Notes under the pieces: model-generated
Told to the model about the DNA's origin: nothing
Seen by the model: the letters and a program-made list of their open reading frames with translations, nothing else
Database searches by the model: none
In this document: one piece after another, positions 9,631 through 19,487 of the stretch
Position numbering within the stretch: position 1 is the first letter of the stretch
Layout of the letters: the number at the start of each line of letters is the position of its first letter
Source: Vibrio albus
GTDB lineage: Bacteria; Pseudomonadota; Gammaproteobacteria; Enterobacterales; Vibrionaceae
DNA length: 64,000 nucleotides
Assembly (NCBI RefSeq): GCF_003144035.1
Contig: NZ_QFWT01000006.1
Location: 186,001 to 250,000 of the forward strand
Direction of reading: 5' to 3'
Translations under genes and position numbers: made by a program

Positions 9631-11163
9631 TTATTTAACCAGAATCTGACCTGACATTTCAGCCGGGATTTCCATACCAGTCAGAGACAGCATCGTTGGC
9701 GCAAGGTCAGACAGTTTACCGCCTTCTTTGAACTCAACATCTTTGCTGCCAACATAAACCAGAGGAACTGGCAGACTGGTGTGCGCTGTGTGAGTACCGC
9801 CGGTTTCAGGGTTAACCATCATTTCTGCGTTACCGTGGTCGGCCGTCATCAGTAGTTGACCGTCTACTTCTTTGATCGCTTCAACGACTTTGCCGATGCA
9901 CTCATCAACCGCTTCACAAGCCTGAACTGCTGCATCGTATACACCGGTGTGACCAACCATATCCAGGTTAGGGTAGTTACAGATGATAGCGTCGTACTTA
10001 CCAGACTTGATTGCCGCAACCAGCTTTTCAGTCAGCTCAGGAGCGCTCATTTCAGGCTGTAGATCGTAAGTCGCGACTTTTGGAGAAGCAACCAGGCTGC
10101 GCTCTTCGCCATCAAATTCAGTTTCCACACCGCCGTTGAAGAAGAAGGTAACGTGTGCATATTTCTCTGTTTCAGAGATACGCAGCTGAGTTTTACCCGC
10201 TTTTGACAACCACTCACCGTAGGTATTTTCCAGAGATGCTGGTGGGAAGGCAGTCGACAGAGGAATGTCTGCCGCATACTGAGTCAGCATAACGAACTCA
10301 ATAGCCGGGAATTTAGCACGTTCAAAACCATCGAATGCAGGTACGAATGCACGAGTGATCTGACGGGCACGATCCGCACGGAAGTTCATGAATACAACCG
10401 CATCACCGTCTTCGATAGCCGCAGATTCCTGACCTTCAGCTTTGATTTCAGATGCTTTAACGAATTCGTCGTTTTCGTCACGATCGTACGCGGCTTGCAG
10501 AGCTTCAACAGCAGATGGGAAAGTGAATTCACCTTTTGCTTCAGTCAGAAGGTCATAAGCTTTTTCTACACGCTCCCAGTTGTTGTCACGGTCCATAGCG
10601 TAGTAACGACCAACCAGAGAAGCCACACGGCCTTTGCCCAGCTCAGCGAACAGCTCATCGAAACGCTTCAGAGAAGCTTCTGCGCTACGTGGTGGAGTAT
10701 CACGTCCGTCCAGGAAGCAGTGCAGGTAGATTTTTTCTGCGCCACGTTCAGCGGCCATTTTCACTGCAGCGTAAATGTGGTCTTCATGGCTGTGTACGCC
10801 ACCCGGAGACATCAGGCCCATCAGGTGAACCGCTTTACCTGCTTTGATAGCTTTATCCATTGCAGCAACAAGCGTTTCGTTCTGCTGGAATTCACCGTCA
10901 GCGATCGCTTTCGCGATACGAGTCAGGTCCTGATAAACCACACGGCCAGCGCCGATGTTGGTGTGACCTACTTCAGAGTTACCCATTTGACCGTCAGGAA
11001 GGCCAACATCCATGCCAGATGCAGAGATTAGAGTGTTTGGCTGGTTAGCGATCAGACCATCCAGTACCGGAGTATTTGCGTTTGCAACTGCGTTGTTTGC
11101 GTTGTCTTCACGGTATCCCCAACCGTCAAGAATCACCAGAGCCATAGGCTTCTTAGCTGACAT
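9631..11163 (-). CDS. gpmI: 2,3-bisphosphoglycerate-independent phosphoglycerate mutase
   Basis: The protein is 510 aa, the standard length. It interconverts 3- and 2-phosphoglycerate in glycolysis using two Mn ions. L-D-G-W-G (Asp13) and G-N-S-E-V-G-H give the metal-binding residues and the catalytic Ser63. H-D and D-H-G-N-A-E motifs near the C-terminus complete the alkaline-phosphatase-type site. It is transcribed alone, away from the rhodanese-secB-gpsA-cysE genes, with a strong terminator behind it. Confidence 0.96.
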   Translation of the reverse strand: MSAKKPMALVILDGWGYREDNANNAVANANTPVLDGLIANQPNTLISASGMDVGLPDGQMGNSEVGHTNIGAGRVVYQDLTRIAKAIADGEFQQNETLVAAMDKAIKAGKAVHLMGLMSPGGVHSHEDHIYAAVKMAAERGAEKIYLHCFLDGRDTPPRSAEASLKRFDELFAELGKGRVASLVGRYYAMDRDNNWERVEKAYDLLTEAKGEFTFPSAVEALQAAYDRDENDEFVKASEIKAEGQESAAIEDGDAVVFMNFRADRARQITRAFVPAFDGFERAKFPAIEFVMLTQYAADIPLSTAFPPASLENTYGEWLSKAGKTQLRISETEKYAHVTFFFNGGVETEFDGEERSLVASPKVATYDLQPEMSAPELTEKLVAAIKSGKYDAIICNYPNLDMVGHTGVYDAAVQACEAVDECIGKVVEAIKEVDGQLLMTADHGNAEMMVNPETGGTHTAHTSLPVPLVYVGSKDVEFKEGGKLSDLAPTMLSLTGMEIPAEMSGQILVK

Positions 11164-11512
11164 AGTAATAACCTCGTTAGATTCTTAAGTAACTGTCAAA
11201 AACAAAATTAGCGTAACTTTACTACATTTTTAAGCAAAAACTGTAGGAGAAGATCAAATAAGCGTCGGGATCTGTTGTTACTCACTTACAATGTAGTAGA
11301 GCTTGTCGCCTGTCGATAGTCCTATTGTTGCGAATTATTCCCATTAAATAAAATGCTTTTTATTCATAAAGGTCAAAAACAGCGCAGATTATATCCCATT
11401 TCTGCGGAAGAAGTGAGTTAACCTCTCGCTTAGCATGATTATCCCCGTTATACTCATTTTTTTATTTTTCACTCAGGGCTATTGAGCCCGAAACAGGGTA
11501 AGAGCGCAGGAC
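11164..11512. promoter_or_regulatory. Divergent promoter region, gpmI / rhodanese gene
   Basis: The gap holds no plausible gene. It must carry promoters for both flanking genes. A TATACT at 11449-11454 could be a -10 for the rhodanese gene, but no good -35 partner is present. A 6-bp dyad (CGCAGA...TCTGCG) near 11384-11406 is the only other structure seen. Confidence 0.4.
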
Positions 11513-11947
11513 ATGCAAGAGTATATTGAATTTTTCCAGAACCATATGATCCTATCTTTGGCATGGGTAGGTCTGGTGGTTGCCGTCATTATGAACTTTG
11601 TTAAAGCTAAGACCGCGGGCTATAAGGAAATTTCACCGGCAGAAGCGACACACTTCATTAACCGTGAAGAAGGTACGGTGGTTGATATTCGTTCAAGAGA
11701 CGAGTTCAGACAAGGACACATTGCTGGTTCAGTTCACGTTTTGGCAGCAGAAATTAGATCCGGCTCGGTACCAAGCCTTGAAAAACATAAAGCAAACCCA
11801 ATGATACTGGTATGCAATAACGGTCAGACAGTGAAAGACAGCGCCAACTTGCTGGCGAAAGGCGGGTTTGAAAAAGTATACGTACTGAAAAACGGTCTTT
11901 CTGGCTGGAGTGAAGCAAAAATGCCACTGGTCCGTGGTAAAAAGTAA
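11513..11947 (+). CDS. Membrane-anchored rhodanese-like protein (YibN type)
   Basis: The protein is 144 aa with one membrane segment (about 12-30) and a rhodanese domain (about 38-140). Cys101 in L-V-C-N-N-G-Q lies at the catalytic position that carries sulfane sulfur in sulfurtransferases. The order rhodanese-secB-gpsA-cysE is conserved in enteric bacteria and vibrios, where this gene is yibN. The physiological substrate is not known. It lies 56 nt before secB and is probably co-transcribed with it. Confidence 0.88.
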   Translation: MQEYIEFFQNHMILSLAWVGLVVAVIMNFVKAKTAGYKEISPAEATHFINREEGTVVDIRSRDEFRQGHIAGSVHVLAAEIRSGSVPSLEKHKANPMILVCNNGQTVKDSANLLAKGGFEKVYVLKNGLSGWSEAKMPLVRGKK

Positions 11948-12003
11948 ACAGATTAACCGGAGAAGACGTCCTCTTCTCTCATAGGAATTGAAGGAATAAA
12001 AAC

Positions 12004-12477
12004 ATGGCTGAAGCAGCACCTCAAGAAAACCAACAGAATTTCGCTATTCAACGTATCTTCCTGAAAGATGTCTCTTTTGAAACACCGAATTCGCCACAGA
12101 TTTTCCAGAAAGAGTGGAACCCGGATGTAAAACTGGATCTGGACACTCAGAGCCGTGAGCTGGGTGAAGGCGTGTACGAAGTGGTTCTTCGTCTGACCGT
12201 GACGGTTAAAAATGAAGAAGAGACGGCGTTCCTGTGTGAAGTACAACAGGCGGGTATCTTTACGGCGGATCAGATGGAAGCAGGCCAGCTGGCTCATTGC
12301 CTGGGTGCATTCTGTCCAAACATCCTGTTCCCATATGCTCGTGAGACGATTTCTAGTCTTGTGGTTAAGGGTACTTTCCCTCAACTGAACCTGGCACCGG
12401 TTAACTTTGATGCACTGTTCATGAATTACCTGCAGAATCAAGCTCAGGAAGAGGGTGCGCAGCAGGCTGAAGCTTAA
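12004..12477 (+). CDS. secB: Protein-export chaperone SecB
   Basis: The protein is 157 aa, the typical length. SecB is a cytosolic tetramer that holds preproteins unfolded and hands them to SecA. The [14 protein letters not shown] start and the [16 protein letters not shown] core are near-invariant family blocks. The acidic C-terminal tail contacts SecA in characterised members. A terminator follows directly. Confidence 0.97.
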   Translation: MAEAAPQENQQNFAIQRIFLKDVSFETPNSPQIFQKEWNPDVKLDLDTQSRELGEGVYEVVLRLTVTVKNEEETAFLCEVQQAGIFTADQMEAGQLAHCLGAFCPNILFPYARETISSLVVKGTFPQLNLAPVNFDALFMNYLQNQAQEEGAQQAEA

Positions 12478-12500
12478 TCGCAGATAAGCCCTTGCTGAAA

Positions 12501-12550
12501 AATGCACAGAACATCAATACTAAGTTGATGTGATGTGCATTTTTTTATTT
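12501..12550 (+). terminator. Intrinsic terminator after secB
   Basis: AATGCACA pairs with TGTGCATT and ACATCAA with TTGATGT, separated by a tandem G-A internal loop. A run of seven T follows. It should end secB transcripts and separate them from gpsA. Confidence 0.85.
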
Positions 12551-12653
12551 ATACTTAGGGCACGCCCTGGGGCATGTTTCGTATCGCTGGCGGTTGCTGT
12601 GAGTGATAGGGAACTGGGACAATAATCAGAACAACATTGATTTGGCAGAGAGT

Positions 12654-13688
12654 ATGACATCTTCATTGGGTAATGAGATTTACGGTAAAGAGATCGACAT
12701 GACGGTCATTGGTGCGGGTTCTTATGGAACATCGCTGGCAATAGCATTGTCCCGCAATGGTGCCAATATTGTATTGTGGGGACACGAAGCCGACCACATG
12801 CAGCGTCTGGAACAGGATCGCTCCAATAAAGAGTTTTTACCGGGGGTTGATTTCCCGCCATCGCTGATTGTTGAGTCGGATCTGAATAAAGCAGTGCAAT
12901 CCTGTCGCGACTTGTTGGTTGTGGTACCCAGCCATGTCTTTGGCATAGTGCTGGGGAGTCTGAAGCCACACCTGAGGAAAGACAGTCGGATTTGCTGGGC
13001 GACGAAAGGCCTTGAGCCTGAGACAGGACGATTGCTGAAAGATGTTGCTGAAGAGGTTCTGGGCCATGAGCGTTCACTGGCCGTACTGTCAGGACCAACT
13101 TTTGCCAAAGAGCTGGCGGTAGGTATGCCGACCGCGATTGCTGTCGCTTCTCCGGATAATGAGTTTGTCCATGATCTGCAGGAGAAAATTCACTGCAGTA
13201 AAAGCTTCCGGGTATATGCGAACAGTGATTTTATCGGTATGCAGCTTGGTGGTGCCGTCAAAAATGTTATCGCCATTGGGGCTGGAATGTCAGACGGCAT
13301 CGGTTTCGGTGCGAACGCCCGAACCGCTTTGATCACTCGGGGGCTGGCAGAAATGTCCCGCCTGGGGGCCGCTCTTGGTGCTCAGCCGGAAACCTTTATG
13401 GGGATGGCCGGTCTGGGCGATTTGGTGCTAACCTGTACTGACAACCAGTCCCGTAACCGACGCTTCGGGCTGGCGCTGGGGCAGGGGAAAGATGTCGATA
13501 CCGCCCAGGTAGAAATTGGACAGGTGGTGGAAGGCTACCGTAATACTAAAGAGGTGTGGCTACTTGCGCAGCGAATGGAAGTAGAAATGCCGATTGTTGA
13601 ACAGATTTACCAGGTGTTGTATCAGAACAAAGATGCTCGCCTTGCAGCACAGGACCTGCTGGCACGGGATAAAAAAGCAGAAGGATAG
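12654..13688 (+). CDS. gpsA: Glycerol-3-phosphate dehydrogenase (NAD(P)+)
   Basis: The protein is 344 aa. It reduces dihydroxyacetone phosphate to sn-glycerol 3-phosphate for phospholipid synthesis. The G-A-G-S-Y-G-T nucleotide loop follows M-T-V-I at residue 16. The active-site lysine stretch (G-G-A-V-K-N-V) and the catalytic G-L-G-D-L motif are present. I chose the ATG at 12654 over a GTG at 12603, because the longer form adds 17 residues with no family counterpart. The 16-residue extension before M-T-V-I is a little longer than in Escherichia coli. The stop is 7 nt before cysE. Confidence 0.94.
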   Translation: MTSSLGNEIYGKEIDMTVIGAGSYGTSLAIALSRNGANIVLWGHEADHMQRLEQDRSNKEFLPGVDFPPSLIVESDLNKAVQSCRDLLVVVPSHVFGIVLGSLKPHLRKDSRICWATKGLEPETGRLLKDVAEEVLGHERSLAVLSGPTFAKELAVGMPTAIAVASPDNEFVHDLQEKIHCSKSFRVYANSDFIGMQLGGAVKNVIAIGAGMSDGIGFGANARTALITRGLAEMSRLGAALGAQPETFMGMAGLGDLVLTCTDNQSRNRRFGLALGQGKDVDTAQVEIGQVVEGYRNTKEVWLLAQRMEVEMPIVEQIYQVLYQNKDARLAAQDLLARDKKAEG

Positions 13689-13695
13689 TGGTGGC

Positions 13696-14499
13696 ATGAA
13701 AAAATGTGAGCAGTGTAAACAAGTGGATATCTGGAAGAAGATCGTTCGGGAAGCAAGAGACCTGTCAGAGCAGGAACCCATGCTGGCCAGCTTCTACCAC
13801 GCTACCATTATTAAGCACGACAGCCTGGCTGCGGCATTAAGTTATATTTTGGCGAATAAGCTGAAAACCCCCTCCATGCCAGCAATGGCGGTACGGGAAG
13901 TCGTAGAAGAAGCGCTGAGAGCGGACCCTGATATTACCGAATCGGCCGCTTGTGATATCTGTGCCACGGTCAGCCGTGACCCGGCGGTAGGCATGTATTC
14001 TATCCCGCTGCTTTATCTGAAAGGGTTCCATGCACTGCAGGGGTACCGGGTGGCAAACTGGCTGTGGAAGCAAGGGAGAATTGCACTGGCGACCTATCTG
14101 CAGAATCAGATTTCTGTTGCTTGCCAGGTGGATGCGCATCCTGCTGCCCGTATCGGCAGAGGAATTATGCTCGACCACGCAACCGGTATTGTGATTGGTG
14201 AAACCGCTGTGGTGGAAAATGATGTGTCTATCCTTCAGAGCGTGACACTGGGTGGTACAGGTAAAGAAAGTGGTGACCGGCATCCGAAGATCCGTGAAGG
14301 CGTAATGATCGGCGCTGGTGCGAAAATTCTGGGGAATATCGAAGTGGGCGTCGGAGCTAAAATTGGCTCGGGTTCCGTTGTGCTTCAGGCAGTACCGCCT
14401 CATACGACGGTTGCAGGTGTACCGGCGAAGATTGTCGGACATCCTAGCTCAGAAAAACCGTCTGAAGAGATGGATCAGAACTTTAATGGTAAGAAATAG
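13696..14499 (+). CDS. cysE: Serine O-acetyltransferase
   Basis: The protein is 267 aa. It acetylates serine to O-acetylserine, the first step of cysteine synthesis. The N-terminal helical domain is followed by hexapeptide repeats and the signature L-D-H-A-T-G and G-G-T-G-K. A longer reading frame upstream lies inside gpsA and is rejected; the ATG chosen gives M-K-K-C-E-Q-C. Its last 17 nt overlap the end of the convergent MATE gene. Confidence 0.95.
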   Translation: MKKCEQCKQVDIWKKIVREARDLSEQEPMLASFYHATIIKHDSLAAALSYILANKLKTPSMPAMAVREVVEEALRADPDITESAACDICATVSRDPAVGMYSIPLLYLKGFHALQGYRVANWLWKQGRIALATYLQNQISVACQVDAHPAARIGRGIMLDHATGIVIGETAVVENDVSILQSVTLGGTGKESGDRHPKIREGVMIGAGAKILGNIEVGVGAKIGSGSVVLQAVPPHTTVAGVPAKIVGHPSSEKPSEEMDQNFNGKK

Positions 14500-15823
14500 C
14501 TTGTTTGCGTATTTTTAGTCCATATAGGTAGGCAAGCACGCCTCCGGTTATGTTGCCTGCCACTATTCCGGCAAATAACCCCTGTACGGAATAGAAAGCG
14601 CTTCCGATTGCGGCAAACGGCAGAGTAAAAATAAACAACCGCATAAAGCTCCAGTAAAAGGCGGCCAGCGGCTGGTGCATGGCATTCAGTGCGCTGACCA
14701 ACATCATCACTACCCCCTGAAATCCATAACAGCACGGCACAATCACCAGATAAAGCCAGATCAGTTCTCTTACTGCCGTCTCTTTACTAAAGAGGGCCGC
14801 CAGCGGAATACTTAGCGGAACCATCATAATAAACACCAGTAACTGGAACACAATGGCAAAGCGCATGCTGAGAAACATGCCCTTAAAGCTGCGAACCGGG
14901 TTCTTTGCCCCTAAGTTCTGTGCCATAAAAGGGGTCAGGGCTGAGGTTAACGAGATCATTACCAGTAACAGCAGAGACTCCACTCTCTGCGCTGCACCAT
15001 AGGCGGCAACTGCAGCGGTTCCGTGCATTGAGAGAATACGCATCAGGATGGCAGCAGAGATAGGGTTCATCGCTGTGGAGAGCCCCGCCGGGGTGCCTAT
15101 TTTCATTATCTGTACCCAGTCATGAAAGAGCGTTCTGAGATCAGGCATGGCCAGCAGTTTTTCCCGGCAATATAGCAGGTACAGCGAACCGCCCAGAGCG
15201 CAGATCCAGCTCAGCCCGCTTGCAATGGCTGCCCCGCGGATTCCCAGCTCAGGGAACGGACCGTAACCAAACATCAGCAGCGGATCGAATATACCGTTGA
15301 GTACACCAGAAAGCATCATGATTTTTGCGGGTGTTCTGGTATCGCCTGTTGCTCGTATGGCACTGTTACCGGCCATAGGAATAACCAGAAGAGGCACCGC
15401 CAGAAACCAGATCTGCATATATTGCTTGATTAACGGCATCTGCTCGGCCTGAGCGCCAAGCAAAGTGAAAAACGGCTCCAGAATGAGTAGGCCAAATGCA
15501 GAAGCCACCATAACCAGTGCCAGTGCGAGTAACAGGCCGTGAGAGGTGACTCGCGCGGCATGACGTTCTTTACCTTCTCCCAGCAGGCGACCTATGCAGG
15601 TAGAAAGGCCGACGCCGATCCCCATGGTGATGCAGTTAACTCCAAAGGTGACGGGAAAAGTAAAACTGATGGCAGCCAGAGCCTGGGTGCCTAAGAGAGA
15701 GATAAAGAAGGTATCCACAAGATTGAACATCAATACCGCCACCATGCCAAAGACGGTTGGTACAGTCATCTGCCGCAGGACGACAGAAATAGGGGCGGTC
15801 AGGAGTCCATGTTTATCTTGCAT
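14483..15823 (-). CDS. MATE-family multidrug/cation efflux protein
   Basis: The protein is 446 aa and very hydrophobic, with about 12 membrane segments in two homologous halves, as in the MATE family (DinF/NorM superfamily). The first half has the N-L-V-D-T-F-F-I-S-L-L-G stretch typical of these sodium- or proton-coupled exporters. Substrates cannot be inferred. It overlaps cysE tail to tail. Confidence 0.88.
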   Translation of the reverse strand: MQDKHGLLTAPISVVLRQMTVPTVFGMVAVLMFNLVDTFFISLLGTQALAAISFTFPVTFGVNCITMGIGVGLSTCIGRLLGEGKERHAARVTSHGLLLALALVMVASAFGLLILEPFFTLLGAQAEQMPLIKQYMQIWFLAVPLLVIPMAGNSAIRATGDTRTPAKIMMLSGVLNGIFDPLLMFGYGPFPELGIRGAAIASGLSWICALGGSLYLLYCREKLLAMPDLRTLFHDWVQIMKIGTPAGLSTAMNPISAAILMRILSMHGTAAVAAYGAAQRVESLLLLVMISLTSALTPFMAQNLGAKNPVRSFKGMFLSMRFAIVFQLLVFIMMVPLSIPLAALFSKETAVRELIWLYLVIVPCCYGFQGVVMMLVSALNAMHQPLAAFYWSFMRLFIFTLPFAAIGSAFYSVQGLFAGIVAGNITGGVLAYLYGLKIRKQAISYH

Positions 15824-15984
15824 TACTTCTCTTATACAACAGTGCAGATAGTCCAGAATAACGGTTTTCGGGCGGTGAAAACAGTACTAATAAGGAGGAA
15901 ATTTAACGGATGCTTATGAAGCGCAAGGTATATACCGGAAAGGTGCCGGTCTATACCTTGAATAAAAACCAGAGAGGCGTGTTT

Positions 15985-17439
15985 TTAACAACCCGGACCA
16001 CAATCCAGACAATGTTTGATCATTTCCGGACCAAGATGCAGTCTGGCATTCAGATCACGCAGAGCCGTGCGTACACCCTCTTCAATCACCGGGTGATAAA
16101 AAGGCATATCCAGCATTTCAGAGATGGTCATCTTATTCTGGTGTGCCCAGGCCAGAAGGTGGGCAAGGTGCTCGGCACTAGGGCCTATCATTTCTGCACC
16201 AAGAAAGCGGCCTGTACCCTGTTCCCCGTAAACATGCAGCATTCCTTTATTACGCAGCATTACTCTGGAGCGTCCCTGACCTTCAAAGGAAACTTCACCT
16301 GTGGCGAAGCAACCGCAGTTGCCCAGGCGCTGAACCAGTTGCTGGTAACTTTCGCCCACCATGGCAATTTGCGGGTCAGAAAAAACAGCCGAGATGGATG
16401 AGCGGCGCAGTCCTGCCCGTATATCCGGAAAACGGCCGGCATTATCACCTGCGATACGCCCCTGATCGGCGGCTTCATGCAGTAATGGTATTTGATTGCT
16501 GGCATCGCCGGCGATAAAAATACTCTCTACTGATGTTTGCAGGGTGAAGTGGTCGGCGGTTGGAACCCCCCGCTTATCGACGTCAACGCGGGTCGCATCT
16601 AATGCCAGCTTATCGGTATTCGGCCGGCGTCCGGTGGCCGCCAATACATAATCGACAGTAAAGGTTTCCAGTTCGTCGTTATGGTTGATGAACTTAATTT
16701 CAACTTTATTGCCGTCGATACGCTGCATGCTTTCTACTTTTACGTCCGCATCCAGATAAAATTCTTCCCGGAATGTTTTATCCGCACAGGCCATGACTTC
16801 CGGGTCCGTTAATGGACCAACTTGTCCTCCCAGGCCGAATAGTTTTACTTCCACGCCTAAGCGGTGCAGGGCTTGCCCCAGTTCAAGTCCAATCACCCCT
16901 GGCCCAAATACGGCGACGGCTTGTGGAAGGTTATCCCACTCAAATACATCATCATTGACAATCAGTCTGTCACCCAGTTCATTCCATACAGCGGGGTAAG
17001 CGGGTCGTGAGCCGGTAGCAATAACAATGCGTTCTGCGTGAATGATCGTGTGGTCATCAACCTGCAGTGTATGATCATTCAGAAAACGGGCATAACCGGT
17101 AACCTTATCTTCGGCAGGAATCTCTTCAACCCCTTCCAGAACAAAGCCAACGAAGCGGTCACGCTCACGCTTTACTCTGGACATTACTTCCCGGCCGTTA
17201 ATCACAACGTCTCCCTGAGGATGAACACCAAACGCCGGCGCTTTTTCTATCTGGTGGACGCTTTCAGCCGCTGCAATCAGCAGCTTAGAAGGCATACATC
17301 CTACTCGTGCGCAGGTGGTACCGTATGGGCCGCCTTCAATCATCACTACGCTGTTTGTATGCGCTTTTGCTGCCCGGTAAGCCCCTAGCCCGGCTGTTCC
17401 GCCGCCAATGACGGCGACATCAACATGTAATGTTTGCAT
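15985..17439 (-). CDS. Dihydrolipoamide-dehydrogenase-like flavoprotein disulfide reductase
   Basis: The protein is 484 aa from the ATG at 17439; an upstream in-frame extension of 30 codons is ignored. The FAD loop is G-G-G-T-A-G at residues 12-17, and the redox pair is Cys43/Cys48 in T-C-A-R-V-G-C. This differs from the C-L-N-V-G-C of true E3 subunits. NAD binding (G-P-G-V-I-G-L-E) and a C-terminal Y-H-P-V-I-E-E site are present. The chain ends with Cys477, Cys480 and Cys484, unusual for E3. No pyruvate or oxoglutarate dehydrogenase genes are nearby. The neighbours are a peroxiredoxin-glutaredoxin hybrid and oxyR, so a role in thiol defence is plausible but inferred. Confidence 0.82.
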   Translation of the reverse strand: MQTLHVDVAVIGGGTAGLGAYRAAKAHTNSVVMIEGGPYGTTCARVGCMPSKLLIAAAESVHQIEKAPAFGVHPQGDVVINGREVMSRVKRERDRFVGFVLEGVEEIPAEDKVTGYARFLNDHTLQVDDHTIIHAERIVIATGSRPAYPAVWNELGDRLIVNDDVFEWDNLPQAVAVFGPGVIGLELGQALHRLGVEVKLFGLGGQVGPLTDPEVMACADKTFREEFYLDADVKVESMQRIDGNKVEIKFINHNDELETFTVDYVLAATGRRPNTDKLALDATRVDVDKRGVPTADHFTLQTSVESIFIAGDASNQIPLLHEAADQGRIAGDNAGRFPDIRAGLRRSSISAVFSDPQIAMVGESYQQLVQRLGNCGCFATGEVSFEGQGRSRVMLRNKGMLHVYGEQGTGRFLGAEMIGPSAEHLAHLLAWAHQNKMTISEMLDMPFYHPVIEEGVRTALRDLNARLHLGPEMIKHCLDCGPGC

Positions 17440-17593
17440 GATCTTCGCTCTCTTTTTGTCTTTATTCGTGGGGATGAAAATAAGTCGTCTGGAATTGCAG
17501 TGGGTGTATACCGTGAAGTGCTTCCTCACTATCGGGAGAAGTGGAGAGACTTGACCTGCAAATGCTGGTTCCGATGCCCGTTACGGGTTGTAT

Positions 17594-17618
17594 CCTGCTG
17601 CTCGCGCGGAGCAGCAGG
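17594..17618. repeat. Perfect 10-bp inverted repeat downstream of the peroxiredoxin gene
   Basis: CCTGCTGCTC and GAGCAGCAGG flank a 5-nt GC-rich loop. Neither strand has a T run after it, so it is a stable hairpin rather than a standard terminator. It could stabilise the 3' end of the peroxiredoxin transcript. Confidence 0.6.
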
Positions 17619-17626
17619 CTGGTAGG

Positions 17627-18358
17627 TTATTTCAGATACGCTTCCAGATCTTCACTGCCGCCGATATGCTTACCGCCGATAAATACCTGTGGAACGCTGG
17701 TTTTACCGGTGATCGCCCGCAGGCTGACAGAGGTCGCGTCTTTGCCCAGAACCACTTCTTCATACTGCAGGTTATGGTCAATCAGGTTCTGCTTGGCTTT
17801 GGCACAGAACGGACAGCCCGGTTTGGTAAACACAGTGATAGATTCTTGAGCTGTGTAATCCGGAGCAATATATTTCAGCATGGTGTCCGCATCGGAAACC
17901 TCAAACGGGTCGCCTGGTTTGTTTGGCTCGATGAACATTTTTTCGACGATACCATTTTTCACCAGCATGCTGTAACGCCATGAGCGCTTACCGAAGCCCA
18001 GGTCATTTTTATCGACCAGAAGGCCCATGCCATCGGTAAACTCACCATTACCGTCCGGGATAAACGTAATGTTGTCGGCTTCCTGATCGTCTTTCCATGC
18101 ATTCATGACAAAGGTATCGTTGACCGAAACACATAGAATGTCATCCACGCCATGTTCCTTGAACACCGGATATAGCTCGTTATAACGAGGCAAGTGGCTA
18201 GAGGAACACGTCGGAGTGAATGCCCCCGGCAAGCTGAATACGATGACCGTTTTATCTTTGAAAAGCTCATCTGTTGTAACGTTTACCCACTGATCGCCCT
18301 GACGGGTTGGAAAGGTAACTTGTGGTACTGCCTGGCCTTCTTTTTCTGTAAACATCAT
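17627..18358 (-). CDS. Peroxiredoxin-glutaredoxin hybrid (glutathione peroxidase type)
   Basis: The protein is 243 aa. The Prx5-type domain (about 1-165) carries peroxidatic Cys51 in P-G-A-F-T-P-T-C. A glutaredoxin domain (about 174-243) carries Cys182/Cys185 in G-C-P-F-C. Haemophilus influenzae has the same fusion, where the glutaredoxin part regenerates the peroxidase with glutathione. It is divergent from oxyR, and the shared intergenic region holds an OxyR-type site next to a possible promoter, so peroxide induction is likely. Two adjacent ATG codons could both start it. Confidence 0.93.
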   Translation of the reverse strand: MMFTEKEGQAVPQVTFPTRQGDQWVNVTTDELFKDKTVIVFSLPGAFTPTCSSSHLPRYNELYPVFKEHGVDDILCVSVNDTFVMNAWKDDQEADNITFIPDGNGEFTDGMGLLVDKNDLGFGKRSWRYSMLVKNGIVEKMFIEPNKPGDPFEVSDADTMLKYIAPDYTAQESITVFTKPGCPFCAKAKQNLIDHNLQYEEVVLGKDATSVSLRAITGKTSVPQVFIGGKHIGGSEDLEAYLK

Positions 18359-18460
18359 TGTTTTCCTTTAAGTTATTGTCTGCCAAATCTCAGTGTAGCA
18401 GAGTCTATTTTATGTAGGGAGAAAAGCCGTTTTCTTTTCCTTCCCTGTTTCGTTGTACTC

Positions 18461-18489
18461 ATTATCAGAGAAATGCTTTAATAGTTCTA
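18461..18489 (-). promoter_or_regulatory. Candidate promoter of the peroxiredoxin-glutaredoxin gene
   Basis: On the minus strand TAGAAC (18489-18484) and GATAAT (18466-18461) are 17 nt apart. The poor -35 directly abuts the OxyR site, as expected of an OxyR-activated promoter. Confidence 0.45.
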
Positions 18490-18526
18490 ATCGTTTGATA
18501 CTATGATAACAATAGTTTTTACCTAT
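18490..18526. promoter_or_regulatory. OxyR binding site
   Basis: The region reads ATCG-N7-CTAT-N7-ATAG-N7-CTAT. The published OxyR consensus is four ATAG/CTAT elements at the same 7-nt spacings; only one base in the first element deviates. It lies 19 nt before the oxyR ATG and upstream of the divergent peroxidase gene. It therefore fits both oxyR autoregulation and peroxidase activation. Confidence 0.8.
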
Positions 18527-18545
18527 ATATTGAAAGGTGGGAATA

Positions 18546-19427
18546 ATGAATATCCGGGACTTTGAATATCTGGTCGCGCTGGCGGAACATAAGCATTTTC
18601 GCAAAGCGGCAGAGGCGTGCTTTGTCAGTCAGCCGACACTCAGCGGCCAGATCCGAAAACTGGAAGATGAATTGGGGACCGCTCTGCTGGAAAGAAGCAG
18701 CCGCAGGGTGTTGTTCACCGAAGCAGGGTTACAGTTGGTGGAACAGGCGAAGAAGATTCTCAGTGAGGTGAAAACGTTCACGGATATGGCCAGCTTGCAG
18801 GGTAAGGAAATGAGTGGGCCGCTGCACATCGGTTTTATTCCAACCGTGGGGCCGTACCTGCTGCCGAAAATTATGTTTCATCTGAAAGAGCAGTTTCCTG
18901 ACCTTGAGTTATTCCTGCACGAGGCTCAGACCAGCCAGTTAGTTCGTCAGTTGGAAGCAGGCCAGCTGGACTGTCTTATCCTTGCTGCTGTAGCAGAAAC
19001 AGAACCGTTTATTGAGCTGGATCTGTATGACGAGCCATTGTTGGTCGCTGTCCCTTGTGATCATGAATGGGCGTCGAGAGATAAGCTGGAGATGAATGCG
19101 CTGAAAGGTCAGACGGTACTGTCTCTTGGCGACGGGCATTGTCTTCGGGATCAGGCGCTGGGATTCTGTTTTGCGGCCGGGGCAAAGGACGATGAACGCT
19201 TTAAAGCCACCAGCCTGGAGACATTACGTAATATGGTGGCGGCTGGTAATGGGATTACGCTGATGCCGGAACTGTCCGTGCCGAAGCAGAAAATAAAAGA
19301 CGGGGTGTGTTATCTTCCGGCAGAACATCCGAAACCCAGCCGAAAGATTGTGTTAGCTTACCGCCCGGGTTCTCCGCTGAAAAAGCGCTTTCAGACGCTG
19401 GCTGACGCGATTAAAGCATACTTATAA
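18546..19427 (+). CDS. oxyR: Peroxide-sensing LysR-type regulator OxyR
   Basis: The protein is 293 aa from the ATG giving M-N-I-R-D-F-E-Y-L, the OxyR start; three codons upstream are discarded. The helix-turn-helix is at about 15-45. Cys199 and Cys208 in G-H-C-L-R-D-Q-A-L-G-F-C fall at exactly the residue numbers of the sensing disulfide in Escherichia coli OxyR. Several vibrios carry more than one OxyR paralogue; this one is linked to the peroxiredoxin-glutaredoxin hybrid. Confidence 0.95.
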   Translation: MNIRDFEYLVALAEHKHFRKAAEACFVSQPTLSGQIRKLEDELGTALLERSSRRVLFTEAGLQLVEQAKKILSEVKTFTDMASLQGKEMSGPLHIGFIPTVGPYLLPKIMFHLKEQFPDLELFLHEAQTSQLVRQLEAGQLDCLILAAVAETEPFIELDLYDEPLLVAVPCDHEWASRDKLEMNALKGQTVLSLGDGHCLRDQALGFCFAAGAKDDERFKATSLETLRNMVAAGNGITLMPELSVPKQKIKDGVCYLPAEHPKPSRKIVLAYRPGSPLKKRFQTLADAIKAYL

Positions 19428-19487
19428 GCGGGACAGTGCCGCCCTTAATATGTTTTCGGCATATAAGGGCGGGTATGGTTAGAGTGA

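Noticed and set aside
15910..16401. 163-codon plus-strand frame with an AAGGAGG about 11 nt upstream
   Set aside because: Nearly all of it is antisense to the flavoprotein gene, and its residues show no domain. The ribosome-site match is probably chance.
19439..19472. Terminator between oxyR and mrcA
   Set aside because: A stem of about 13 bp with one bulge is visible (CCGCCCTTA side to TAAGGGCGG), but no T run follows on either strand, so I do not call it an intrinsic terminator.
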